Assembly: GCA_030280995.1 (NCBI GenBank)
Contig: JASXTE010000016.1
Coordinates: forward strand, 17,406,501-17,470,500
From: Hemileia vastatrix
Lineage: Eukaryota; Basidiomycota; Pucciniomycetes; Pucciniales; Zaghouaniaceae
Direction of reading: 5' to 3'
Length of the DNA stretch: 64,000 bases
Of the stretch, positions 54,001 to 64,000 are shown piece by piece; position 1 is the stretch's first letter; every line of letters starts with the position of its first letter. The notes beneath the pieces are model-generated. The model searched no databases and was not told the DNA's origin. It was given only the letters and a program-made list of their open reading frames with translations. The translations under genes and the position numbers were made by a program.

Positions 54001-56532
54001 CACCGCATAATCTTGCCTTATCTTTTTCATAAGAGATTTATACTGGTGAAATAACACAATACTTAGGTTTTGTGTCTACTTTTTTAACAATACCCATTTC
54101 TAACAACATTTTTATGTTGTCTTCAATATCTTTCCTTTTTGCAGGAGAAGCTGGGTAAGGTTTCTTTTTCAAGCTTCCAGGAATATTATCCAAATCACAA
54201 CTTAAAGAGATTTTCATCTCATGGTCTTTGACCAATCCTAGTTCATTTGAACCATGAGCAAATGCCATAGGATATGATTTAATCAATCTCAAAATATTTT
54301 CTTCTTTAATTTTTGAGAGTTGAGGACTGAAAGAGGCCTTTTGGATTTCATTATCGAATTCAACCATTTCAGTGGTGGTTCTTCCACCTTGCAGTTGTTC
54401 TTCTCTAGGAGAAATGGCATATACTGAGTTTTCAGAACATATTTTAAATTTTCTCTTACCATTTACGCCTATAGTGAATCAACTGTTTTCAGGATCTAGT
54501 TTAATGCCAAATTTTATCAATAAATCATTGCCAATAATAAACCAATCACTACAATTTTTATTATCCATAACTACAAATTCACACACTGCTCTAATATATC
54601 CATTATTATATTTAAAGAATACAGCAGTTTTTTATTTGCCAATCGGATTTAATACTGAACCAAAACCTCTCCAGTTTTTTGTTTGAACAGGTTCTAGTTT
54701 TTCCTGGTACTTACTATCAAGTTTCATTAATGTCTTAATTGAAACTACACTACCTGCAGCCCCAGTGTCAAGAATGGCATTCATTTATTTTCCACATATA
54801 ATAACAGGTGCTCTGATAGGTGTTATTTTGTAAGTATCATGAGTTACATCTTTAATTATTTCAGCTTCCTCAATGGAAGTTAAAGATGTGTCTGTATGAG
54901 GTATAGCATCATTCAGGAACATAATATCCTGCTCTAATACAAATATCTCATGTCCATCATCACTGTAAGATATTTTACTTTTGCAATCCTCACTGGATTC
55001 CACATTCTCATCTTCATGATTACTTGGTTCAGAATTCTGTGAGGTTTAAATAACATTTATTCTTTTCTTACACGTGTGACCCTTAACCCAAGGTTCATTA
55101 CATTTATAACAAGTGTTATTCTCTTGTATTTTAGGGACAAGGGGAGCTGAAGGTTTTTTCCTCTCCACTGGTAATTTACTTTTAGTAGGTTTTACCACAT
55201 CAACACTTTGTCTGTAATTGTTATACTTGGTTTCATACTTGTGGTTTAATAATATCTCATTGCATATATTAATGAATCCAGAGGTATCTCTGATGGTTTC
55301 AGTTCTAGCTACAATAATGTCTCTAACTGATATAGGCAACTTTTATATTATCTTTTCTTTCCACTCTCCATAATCCATTTTTGGATCCATGGCTTTCATG
55401 ATTTTTATTAAATTCATTAAAAATACCATAGGTTTATCTCCAGCATTTGGATTATATCTGGCCTTTTCATACAATCTTTGTTGAGTGATTCTAAATTTTG
55501 GGCCACCAAATTGCCTTCCAATTAGTGCCTTCCATTCATTCCAGGAGTAATTAATTCCCTCACTCAATAAAGATTCAAACCATAATAAGGCCAAATCTTT
55601 AAATAGAGATATTATCTTTGAAGTAATTTCTTCATCAGGTAATTTGTATGAAAATTTTAAGTTATCAATTCTTTGTATGAATTGCTGCCAATCAGATTTT
55701 GAATCCCTGTCAAAAGAAGGGTACTGATCTAACTCAGGCCAGTTCTTTTGGTTATTTCTTGCTTGGCTAACCTGAGAAATATTCAGTAATTCACTTACTT
55801 TGGAAATATGATCATTTATTTCATCTTTTACTGATTTACTGTTCTCAGAGCCCATGACACTATGTTCATGTTCCATCATTGGTGTTTCATTTGTGTGTTT
55901 CATGAAAACAAGTACTCTTGCCACATAAGAAGTGTTATCTTTTATTTTTTCAGTATCTTTCAATATTTTTGCTACTTCTATTTCTACTCTTTGTAACCTA
56001 TCCTTTATTACAGGTACATGAGTTAGAGTATCATTTACATTTGAAAAAGAGAATTTAACATGTCCCTCAATGGTAGCCATAACATTCTGAGTATGGTCTA
56101 ATTTACTTTCTAAATTTCTAATCTCAGAAACCAATCTTTTATTCTCATTGATTAATTCATCACTTGAATTTTCAATAATTTTTAATTTATTGGCTGTAGT
56201 ACTCAATGATTGTGTTAGCTGTAATAATACATTTTCTGTATTATTGTTTGACTCTTTTGAGAACTCTTCCAATTTTTCAATTCTCAATAATAATTTACTT
56301 ATTATTTTTGATTCCATTGGATTCTCTTTCAAAAAATATTCTATTTTTTCTGTGTCCAACTCAGAAGACTCATCATTTGATTCCAATTTTATACTAATAG
56401 CATTATCCTGGTGATCAATAAAACTATTTACATTGTCCTTATGTAAAGACGAGTTTAACATATTTTTTTCAAATGAATAATCCTTTAAATCATTATAAAT
56501 CATATCCAATATTTCCTTATAAATCTCATTAC

Positions 56533-56590
56533 CTATAGGTAATTCATTTTCAGGTTGATATAATTGATTATAAGGAGTTGGTTGACTTAC
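56533..56590 (-). other. Second 58-nt GT-AG bracket in element C (putative intron 2)
   Basis: CCTTG|GTAAGT at 56590 and cctatag ending at 56533, followed by GTAATG. The second-frame product ends P-W-stop whether or not it is removed. Confidence 0.45.
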
Positions 56591-57124
56591 CAAGGTCTCA
56601 TCCCACTTCCCCTGCCTCTCCTTGCCTTTCCCCTGTAAGGGTGACTGCTGGAGACCTTCTGTGGAGGATTGTTGTAATTTTGGGCATACCAATCCCATTT
56701 CCATTTGCTTACAGTGATTTTTTGATCCTCCTCTTGGACTGGAGGTGTTGCTATGGAATTGGTGGGTGCCACTGATTGTGGTTGAGCCTTTATGTCCACT
56801 AGAGCTTGGTTGACGTCTATGAAACCTTGAGCTGCTCTTTTCTCCAGGTTGTTGATCTGGTCCACTATATTGTTGACTCTTATTGTCAAGGTGTTCAATA
56901 GGGTGGATAGTGAGTGAATTTGATCTTTTAATGTATTTTTTGCTTTCTTTATTGAAACTTGCTTTAAAAGCTTTTCCCTTTCCTCCAGAGACATTGGAGG
57001 AGTGTTGTTTATTATGGGAGAGTCCTGGCCCTCCATTTGAATGTCCTGTAGCAGGTCTTTCAGCTCTAGGTCTTAAGTTATAAGGTTTTGCCTTATTACT
57101 TACAATGTTATTGTTTTCACACAT
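56587..57124 (-). CDS. Element C spliced second-frame ORF overlapping gag (159 aa)
   Basis: Exon 1 is 57124-57104 (7 codons); intron 1 is 57103-57046 (58 nt, GTAAGT...CTGCTACAG); exon 2 is 57045-56587. The product is intact: a short N-terminus, a coiled coil of about 60 residues (L-K-D-Q-I-H-S-L-S-T-L-L-N-T-L), V-S-K-W-K-W-D-W-Y, then S-H-P-Y-R-G-K-A-R-R-G-R-G and a terminal P-W. The same order occurs in B1, B2 and B3 in the second frame. Over these bases the gag-pol frame is also open, so the region codes in two frames. A nucleic-acid-binding or assembly accessory role is plausible from the basic tail and coiled coil but is inference. Confidence 0.6.
57046..57103 (-). other. 58-nt intron 1 of the element C gag region
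   Basis: ATT|GTAAGT donor in phase 0; acceptor cctgctacag followed by GACATT. Same length and same frame effect as in B2 and B3 although the sequence is largely different. Confidence 0.65.
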
Positions 57125-57796
57125 TTTTTACGTGGAATTTTCTAAAGAATTGAAAGTTTATATATGGAAACTTCAAAATTAGTTTTATCAATATTTATCA
57201 ATACCACTGAAGACAATTTTATTGCTTACTTATTGGTATGAAGTGAATTTCTAAGTTCCAAAAGTCAAATATGCTTTTTAAGTTGTCACTTTATTTAACT
57301 GGTCTACAATATGTAGCCCTGTTTTTATATTAAAAAGAAAAACAACTGTCAGTAAGATTTATTTTTCAAAATATAAATGAATTTTACAAACCAATAGAAA
57401 AGGGATTAAGAGTCCAGTAAAAAGAAAACAATTAATCAGTTTCATTGGTTATCATCTGCAAAGATCACAAATTTAATTGGTCTATTGACAGACTCCAACT
57501 AAGAACAATTTTATGTTAAATTAGTGGTAAAAATTTTATCTGCAAAGATCTCAAATTTAATTGGTCTATTGACAGACCCACTAATAACAATTATATGTTA
57601 AATTAGTGGTAAAATTGTTGATTCAATATCACAATTTTATTATATAAAAGGGCTTCTTTTTCTGAAATCACTATATAAGTGACCCCAACCTGTTGTAATC
57701 ATCCAAATATTTCTATAGGGATTTTATTTACGTGTACCTTCTTTGAAATTTTTACTTACTGGATTATGACAGAATTCTTGAGGTAAGGTCCCCAGT
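57125..57796 (-). other. Element C leader with an 80-bp duplication
   Basis: An imperfect direct repeat of about 80 bp (57454-57537 and 57538-57616) contains ggtctattgacaga(c/t)c, a small hairpin (GGTCT...AGACC). Next to the LTR the sense strand reads actggggaccttacc, the counterpart of the B3 leader start. No other feature was recognised. Confidence 0.6.
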
Positions 57797-59296
57797 TGTC
57801 AGGCTGAGGTCAAGTAAAAAGATGTGAACTAGCTTGAATGGTCAGTTTTCTGGAAGATTTTAATGGTCCTATATGAATACTGTAGTACTAATCTAATAAG
57901 TAGTAAAATATAATCAAAATTAAAGGTCTCAGTAATATAATTCTCACTATTTTTATATATGGCTTACAATCTTTGTAGTTGGTAGAAAAATAGATTTTAT
58001 AATTCAGATACTATTCAAAAGTCTTATAAAAGTACTAATTGATATGTATTGTAATTTTTTTGGTTATATTGGTAAATTGTAAATGATAAAGAATGTAGAA
58101 ATACAACCAAAAACCCTCCTTCTTTTATACACAATAGATTCCCCAATGATTCCCTTTAAGTACCACCAAATACACAATTAATGACGCCTCCAAACAACTA
58201 ATAGAAATGCCCATCAACATTCCCAGTACCCCATAACATAATTAGAAGAATAACAACTGCCAAAATCTTGCATTAATAAGGAAAATCCATCAAAATTAAA
58301 GAATAAGATAAAAAGAGAGTATATGCGTATTAAACAATGATATAAAAGACTAAAGAGGAAATTTTAAGGTTACTAATAGCTTAATAATAAGGGAAGATTC
58401 ACTGTAGAAATAATGGAGCTAATCCTGACATTATACTACGTGAAATTCCCATTCAAAAATACCCAATATTGACTGAGAAACCACCCAAAAACCCAAAAAG
58501 GAGCATGAGATGTGGGGTAACTATATGCATTCCTCGGCAGGCACTTGCACGGGTAAATCCTTGACTAAACTTAGGCAAATTTAAGCATGGTAGTGAAATA
58601 AGGCTCCAAGAGTGAGGTTATTAATGAAATTAGTGCATATAAAGAGGGTCAATGCATTATTAATTAAGCTAGGACACTAAATAAGCACCTGTTGCCTATT
58701 TTAGTGTGTTTCCCCACAGTGGGCATAGAATGTGGGGTAATTATAGTGTGAAAAAGCTAACTTTGCTTAAAATGAAGTTATTCACATGGGAAAAAAGCAG
58801 GCAGTATGTGGCCAGTACACCAAAGCCATTTCTGGCATAAAAAACACCAAATTTGAAAAGTGTTATTTTTATGCATTTAAATAGCCAAATCAATAGTACT
58901 AAATGAGAAAAATTGATCTGTCAAAGCGCATTTTTGATATTCTCAAATTTATAGCGCATATAGTCAACTTTTAAGTGAAATAAAGCACATTTCTTGTTTT
59001 TTGCATAAAACAGTGAAAATAACAGCTTTAAGTGTACTTAAAAATTATGTAGCTTATAATTAAGGTTCTTAAGATTACCCTAATATATTCATACTTAATA
59101 TTAAGTACATAAGACTTATAAAAGGTGGATATATGCGTGTATATAAGGTGTTATAATGGCATATTTTGTATATTATCATAATTTTACTTATGTATACTGT
59201 TTGTGTACTCTTAATTATTATTCCCATGTATAGTTCATGTGTTTAACATAATTTATAAGTACTTTTTACTCAGTCCTGGGGATATGCAGGCTGACA
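57797..59296 (-). repeat. Element C 5' LTR (1500 bp), uninterrupted
   Basis: TGTCAG...CTGACA ends; TATA box at 58122-58129 (minus strand). It provides the empty-site version of the position where B3 inserted in the other LTR. Followed by the duplication taatt (59297-59301). Confidence 0.95.
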
Positions 59297-59301
59297 TAAT
59301 T

Positions 59302-60824
59302 TCAAAGGGATTTTAATTTAAAGAATTAGAAATTTAATAGCAGAATAATATAATTTTTACCTATCAGTGTGAATATCATTTTTCTAATAAATGATTGATA
59401 AATTTTTAACTCATATATTCTATTTAAGAAGTATGTGTCAATGTTCAGTTTTGAATTAATCCTGCCAAAACTTTTTTCCAAAGACTAAAAAAGAAACCTG
59501 AAACTTTTTACTTAATTTGTTCATCAACAACATAGAATTGAAATATTCTGTCTATTCATTTAAAATATGCATCATTATTTATTTTAATTAAAATATAATT
59601 TTTTTAAAACTAGCTTTTATATATGAGTATAACTCAAAATACTTATTGTGTCTTTTTTACATAATAGTTATAATATGGTAGTTATTCAATGAGCAACTAA
59701 TATAATGATGAGAAATTACCACTTCTACCTATTAAGTTCAGTTCTTGCACAATAATTTACTCTGAAATTTGACCTGAACCACATTTTTTGACATGAGACC
59801 ACTTTTGAAAATCTATGGTGCTTATTCCTAGGTGGACATAGCAATTATCCCACCATATAGCATGAAAGAACACTTAAGGATTAATATTAAATTTAAAGAA
59901 TTTTATGCTTTTTGGTTGTATTTTATCTTTAAAATTTTACTCCTAGTTTGAATTTCAGTTTTTCATATGGAAAATTCATTGAGTAGTGATTAATTATTTT
60001 AACTCATGAAATCACCCACCAACTGACAATATTTTCATAGTATTTTAATGAACTAAATCATAAAAAGTTCTGGAATCTCATATATTTATTATGTTGGCTG
60101 AATTCTGATTGCAAAACTACTTAATATTTGAAGAATAAACAGAACAAATAAAAGTTCAAAAATAAATTTCCTTTTGATTTTAATCATTGAATTGCATTTG
60201 AAAATTTCAAAAGCGGGATTAAAATCTACTATTATAAGAGATATACATTTTTTCAGAGCTATAATCAAATAATCTCTCAAATATTAGTGTTGAGTAGAAG
60301 GAATTTATTAGAGTACTTCATTTAGTCAAAGATTTAGAAAACACATTGATAATTCTTTTTGTTTAGTTATATGTGGTTTAATGTTATTCTAGAAGTAAAA
60401 ATATAAGAGATTTGATGGTTCAATATTTTTTTTGATAACTCAGCTGAATTGAAAAAAGTTATATTGAATGAACAAAAAAATATAAAAATACATGAAATAA
60501 AGAATCAGGACATATGGATTAAAATTAAAAACCAAATCTTCAAATTCTGGGTGAAAAAGAGTTTTCAACAAAAAGAGCCACATATATAATTTTATATTTT
60601 TTCTCAAAAAGTTAATTAACTCATTAGAAAGATTAGAAGTAATAACTTTTTAATAAGTACTATGATTTTCAGTCTTTTTACTGATAAAGTGAGATTAAAA
60701 AATAGAATTAAATTGTGTTTTATTAAAAAATACTGCGGATTTATCAGATTCTTAACCTCCCCAACTTTGTATTTCTATAAATTTTTCATTTAACTCTCAA
60801 TATTATTTCAGCACAGTATCATTC
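59302..60824. other. AT-rich stretch without recognised gene
   Basis: Flank of element C. Only short ORFs, including a hydrophobic 63-codon minus-strand ORF at 60089-60280 with nothing to support it. No LTR or leader of element D is visible here. Confidence 0.5.
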
Positions 60825-60965
60825 ATCCTTGGTTAATAGCTCAATATGAGTTCAAAAAAAAGTTAAGTATCAGTTCATTATAGGTTCAGTCTGAGTTCCA
60901 TCTGTGTTCCATCCATATTCAAGTTGAGGACTTGCTAGCAAGTTCCCCCCAAATATTGCGTGGTG
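60825..60965 (+). mobile_element. Right-hand fragment of a CACTA-type MITE
   Basis: A 'ttaatagctcaatatgagttcaa' region, agttcca/ggttcag-type repeats, the palindrome ACTTGCTAGCAAGT and the terminus ccccccaaatattgcgtggtg, in the order of the MITE at 34480-34740 but lacking its left inverted repeat. It abuts the broken gag start of element D. Confidence 0.65.
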
Positions 60966-60990
60966 ATTAATCAATTATTGAACCAATCAG

Positions 60991-61449
60991 GATGTGGAAA
61001 TGGAGGAAGTGGAAATACTAGTGGAGACAAATGCTCAGGGACAAAAGCCTTCCATCAACCCAATAGAAGGACATCCCAAAGGCTTCAAAATAAAAAAATG
61101 CCTTTACCTCAGCAAGTAAAGAATCACTCCACCCACATAAAGAACTGAGGACAGAGAACTTAAGACTGAGAGCAAGAATAGACTCACTAAAAGAAAAGGT
61201 AATAAAAATAGATGCCTTTCTTCAAGAGAAGAGGAGACCTCCTCCCCCCAGGGATCTTCCACAATTGGCTTCCCAGAAACTAGAAAAGGTGGAAGTATCA
61301 AAGTGGCAGTGGGATTATCTGTCTCAACAGCAGCAGCCTCAAATGCCTTAGGCAGGTCCATCAAGACCCAGTAAATTCAACCCAACACATCCTCACCCTT
61401 ATCAAGGAGGAAGAAAAAGAAAAAACAATATTCAGATCTTTCCCAAGCC
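60991..61449 (+). pseudogene. D overlapping gag-region ORF (second frame)
   Basis: From the retained acceptor the second frame reads D-V-E-M-E-E-V-E-I-L-V-E-T and P-K-G-F-K-I-K-K, then loses one base before M-P-L-P-Q-Q. Further on, the W-motif region and Q-G-G-R-K-R-K-N...K-P-W are recognisable. The intron 2 donor is mutated (GGAAAG). Confidence 0.5.
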
Positions 61450-63099
61450 TTGGAAAGTCCCTCTATTAAATCTCAAGTACTATTTCTTGTTACTTATCCA
61501 GTTCCTTCTGGTAATTCTGGCAGAAGGGATGAAACTATGAGACCATTAGAGGTTGATAAGAGTAGAAAAATCACTCAATATTCTAATGTATCTAATCCTT
61601 TAGTTTTAATTGCTACTTTAATGATAAATCCTGATATGGCTATTATTGATGAAACACTTGAGCCTGAGTTTTATGAGAATCTGGAAAGTTACTCTGTTTC
61701 TTTATTGAGAAACACTTCAGATGTAGCAAAAATTAATGATGGATATTTGAGAGATATTATTGCTAAACAAAATCATATCATGAACAACATGCAATTAACT
61801 CAGAAATATAAAGTTTTTTTAACTGAACAGGGTTATCAAGCACTAAGGAGTGAGTTACAGAGAGTTTCTGATGATTTGTTTCATTACAAAGCAACTCATG
61901 AAAAGAAAGTTACTTTATGGCAAAATATCAAAAATTATTTGTCTACACTACACGATACTGTTTCTGCCTGTTGCAAGGAGCTAGAGGCAGATAAGATGAA
62001 CCTGATAATATTGAGTGATCATTATATATCTTTTCAAAATAAATCCCAGTTATTTTTTGCAAAAATCAATGAGAGTTTATCTAATCTTCCAAGGGTGAAA
62101 ACCAGACTAACAACTATTGAAGAAAAATTGAATTCATTGTTTAATGATCAGAAATATTCTGAAATTTATTTGAAGGAAAATATGGTACAGGATGCTCCAA
62201 GTTTACCTGTTGCTAGTTCATCTAAAGTAAAATTAGATTCAGAAATGCCTGTTGATACCACTAAGTTTCCATCAAAAATTGATGATGCAACAGGATCTTC
62301 ACCAGAAAGATTAAACAATGAGATTACTGAACAATTGGAGAATTTACAGCTGCTTCTTACTCAAAAACAAGATAATACTAAGGAAACTCCTTCAAAGAAA
62401 AAGAATTGGCCAAAACTTGACCAGTATCCAACATTTGATGGTGATTCTTCTTCTGATTGGCAGCAATTCATTTGCAGAATTGATAACTTAAAAAATTCTT
62501 ACTATCTCCCAGATGAGGAAATTGTGTCTAAGTTGATTAATTTATTTCCCAGTGTAGCCCTAATGTGGTATGAATCTGCTCTCTTGGATAAGAATGACTA
62601 CTCATGGGAAGATTAAAAGAAATTGATTAAAGCACAATTTGGTGGCTCCAAGTTTAGGATGGCTCAAAAAAGTCAGTATGAAGCAACTAGATATAACTCT
62701 TCTACTGATAATCCTATTGAGTTCTTAATTAAACTTGTGAAAATCTTGAGGGCAATGGACCCAAATATGGAGTTTGAGTTATGGAAGGACAAGATCCTTT
62801 ATAAATTACCAATGTCTTTGAGAGACTTGATAGTGGCTAGGACTGAGTTCTCCAGAGAAACTTCTTCCTTCATTAATACTTGTAATGTGATCCTAATAAA
62901 CAACAAGTATGATGCTAGAAGATTCATTCCTAGAACCTCTTTTGAGAAACTCTCCACTTACCAACAGAAACCTCTGGAAAAGGTTGGTAAACCTTCTTCC
63001 CCTGTTGCACCTAAAAAGTATGCAACAAACACTTGCTTCAAGTGCAACAAGCCTTGGAAGAAAAGCCATGTTTGTGACAGGAAAAAAAATCTTGTTTAA
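61450..63099 (+). pseudogene. gag: D gag: coiled coil, capsid and zinc knuckle
   Basis: P-S-I-K-S-Q-V, the coiled coil (S-D-D-L-F-H-Y-K-A-T-H-E-K-K-V), N-W-P-K-L-D-Q-Y-P-T-F-D-G-D-S and the capsid in one frame. A stop at 62617 replaces the Trp codon of the W-E-D-W-K-K-L motif. The knuckle C-F-K-C-N-K-P-W-K-K-S-H-V-C lies at about 63035-63075 (Gly before His is Ser), then another stop at about 63100. Confidence 0.8.
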
Positions 63100-63255
63100 C
63101 AAACTGAGGAGCATGCTGATGACACAATAGCACTGGATGATACTTCAAGTGATTGTGCCAGCAATATTTCATATGAATCTCAGAAAGAAATCTTGATGCT
63201 GGAAGAGGATATTCATCATTAAAATACTATTGATATTGATAATAATGATTTATCT

Positions 63256-64000
63256 ATGGTTGAGGATTCTGAGATCATAAATAACATTGAGGATTGCTCA
63301 ATTGTTATTGCCCCTCTTGAAGCACCAGTCTTTATCAATGGAACCAGCATTGAAGTTGTTCTGGATTCTGGAGCTGGAGGAAGTGTAGTATCTGAAAGAG
63401 CACTTGCTTCAGTGGATCAAGACTATAAATCAAAACTGATGCCTATCATTTCTGAAAATTTGAGAGGTTATGGTTCTGTTTTGTCCCCCATTGGTAAATA
63501 GAAAGACACAGTGTTTTTTAAATATAACCATGGTTTTGTAAGAGCTGTATGTGATTTTGTTGTCATGAAAAATGATAACTTAAGTAGTTGGTTTATTATA
63601 GGAAATGATATTTTAACCAAGTATGGCATAAAACTTAATCCATCAAACCAATGTTTCACAATGGGGATGAATGGGAAGAGAAAATTTATAATTTCCTCCC
63701 CAAAAAAATTATTAAAACCAGAATTGAACACATTTAATTTTGTGGTTCAATATAAAGGAAGATCTACAAAAGAAATGCATGCCCTTATGTCTGAAATCGA
63801 CAATGCTTCTTTTGGAGAACAACTTTCTGGTGAAGATAAAGATTCCATCATTAAATTGATAAAATATTTTTCCTATGGCCTTTGCTCATGGGTCACATGA
63901 ACTAGGATTAGTTAAAGAAGAAATGAAACTTTCATTATCTTGTCCATTAACTGACATACCACCTAGTTTAAAGAAGAAGCCTTATCTTGCTTCTCCCACA
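63256..64000 (+). pseudogene. pol: D protease and start of RT, cut by window edge
   Basis: Protease V-V-L-D-S-G-A-G-G-S-V-V-S near 63355-63390, a TAG at about 63499, the linker, then a frameshift near 63870 just before the F-A-H-G-S-H segment. The RT N-terminus (P-S-L-K-K-K-P-Y) is reached at the window end. Confidence 0.75.

Larger units (their letters stand above)
51272..57124 (-). pseudogene. gag-pol: Element C gag-pol polyprotein, single frame with about eleven stops
   Basis: All domains lie in one reading frame: gag (57124-55343, 593 open codons: Ser/Lys-rich N-terminus, coiled coil, capsid L-W-F-E-S-L-L-S), zinc knuckle C-Y-K-C-N-E-P-W-V-K-G-H-T-C (about 55070-55115), protease L-D-T-G-A-A-G-S (about 54750-54770), RT, RNase H (Y-T-D-A-S-F-I-G-L-G), integrase (M-D-F-V-T-G-L, S-D-R-D-P-K-F, A-E-R-M-I-Q) and chromodomain (E-Y-L-L-R-F-K-G-K...W-I-P-E-K-E) ending at 51272. 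Stops are mostly TAA with two TGA. The RT box reads V-Y-I-Y-D, losing a catalytic Asp. No indel was detected, which points to a Tf1-like single polyprotein that decayed by substitutions. Confidence 0.85.
40908..59296 (-). mobile_element. Element C: chromovirus-type Ty3/gypsy, interrupted by nested B3
   Basis: LTRs 40908-42119 plus 50801-51088 (left, split by B3) and 57797-59296 (right), each 1500 bp, flanked by taatt at 40903-40907 and 59297-59301. Internal region 51089-57796 carries one gag-pol frame from 57124 to 51272 with about eleven stop codons but no frameshift detected. The RT catalytic motif is mutated (Y-I-Y-D). The overlapping second-frame ORF and both 58-nt GT-AG brackets are intact. 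Confidence 0.9.
60966..64000 (+). mobile_element. Element D: chromovirus-type Ty3/gypsy, 5'-truncated, runs off window
   Basis: Starts inside the sequence equivalent to intron 1 (aaccaatcag acceptor at 60981-60990) directly after the MITE end; LTR, leader and exon 1 are missing. Gag, zinc knuckle, protease and the start of RT follow in one frame with several stops, closely resembling B2 and B3. Confidence 0.85.

Noticed and set aside
55343..57124. Treating only one of the two overlapping frames at 56587-57124 as real
   Set aside because: Both are open in element C and each has support: the gag-pol frame by its 593 codons and downstream domains, the second frame by motifs conserved across B and C.
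60089..60280. 63-codon hydrophobic ORF resembling a membrane peptide
   Set aside because: AT-rich context, no homologue recognised and no supporting signals.

Overview
The window is a transposon graveyard from an AT-rich eukaryotic genome, most likely a fungus and probably a basidiomycete; a rust-like genome is plausible but unproven. Reasons: short GT-AG introns (58, 63 and 91 nt), a tandem CxxC zinc-cluster protein of a kind common in basidiomycetes, chromodomain Ty3/gypsy elements, a HARBI1-like transposase, and almost no host coding sequence. No rRNA, tRNA gene, CRISPR array or bacterial-type operon was seen.

Layout. 1-1386 (minus): gag-protease remnant of a Ty3/gypsy element (E) running off the left edge. 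2440-3430: roughly 300-bp tandem repeat. 4220-17092 (minus): element A, a 12.9-kb Ty3/gypsy element with 1.1-kb LTRs, a 5-bp target duplication, a tRNA-Lys-type primer site, gag-protease, a slippery heptamer and pol. It also carries a spliced antisense zinc-cluster gene and a dispersed family of covarying hairpins. It splits a small acidic ORF. 19778-about 27075 (minus): element B1, a chromovirus with a 3' LTR but no 5' LTR. 27099-28708: fold-back sequence and a HARBI1-like transposase pseudogene. 28909-30038: solo LTR with target duplication. 30039-31476: remnant of an intron-containing gene with a G-rich intron, cut by element B2 (31477-40243, minus). B2 itself carries a 261-bp CACTA-type MITE. 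40908-59296 (minus): element C, whose 3' LTR is split by the near-complete element B3 (42120-50795, plus). 60966-64000 (plus): element D, truncated on both sides.

B1, B2, B3, C and D are one lineage. Each encodes a single-frame gag-pol polyprotein: coiled-coil gag, zinc knuckle, protease, RT, RNase H, integrase and chromodomain. The most interesting signal is at their gag start. A 58-nt GT-AG intron is placed equivalently in B2, B3 and C. Its removal switches reading from the gag-pol frame into a second open frame that overlaps gag and is conserved between divergent elements (coiled coil, K-W-x-W-D-W/Y, H-P-Y-x-G, basic tail). A second GT-AG bracket, also exactly 58 nt, sits at the end of that frame. 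This looks like alternative splicing that yields an overprinted accessory protein from the gag region.

All elements carry stops, frameshifts or lost catalytic residues, so none appears autonomous as read. Coordinates come from reading the sequence by eye; identities and alignments were not computed.
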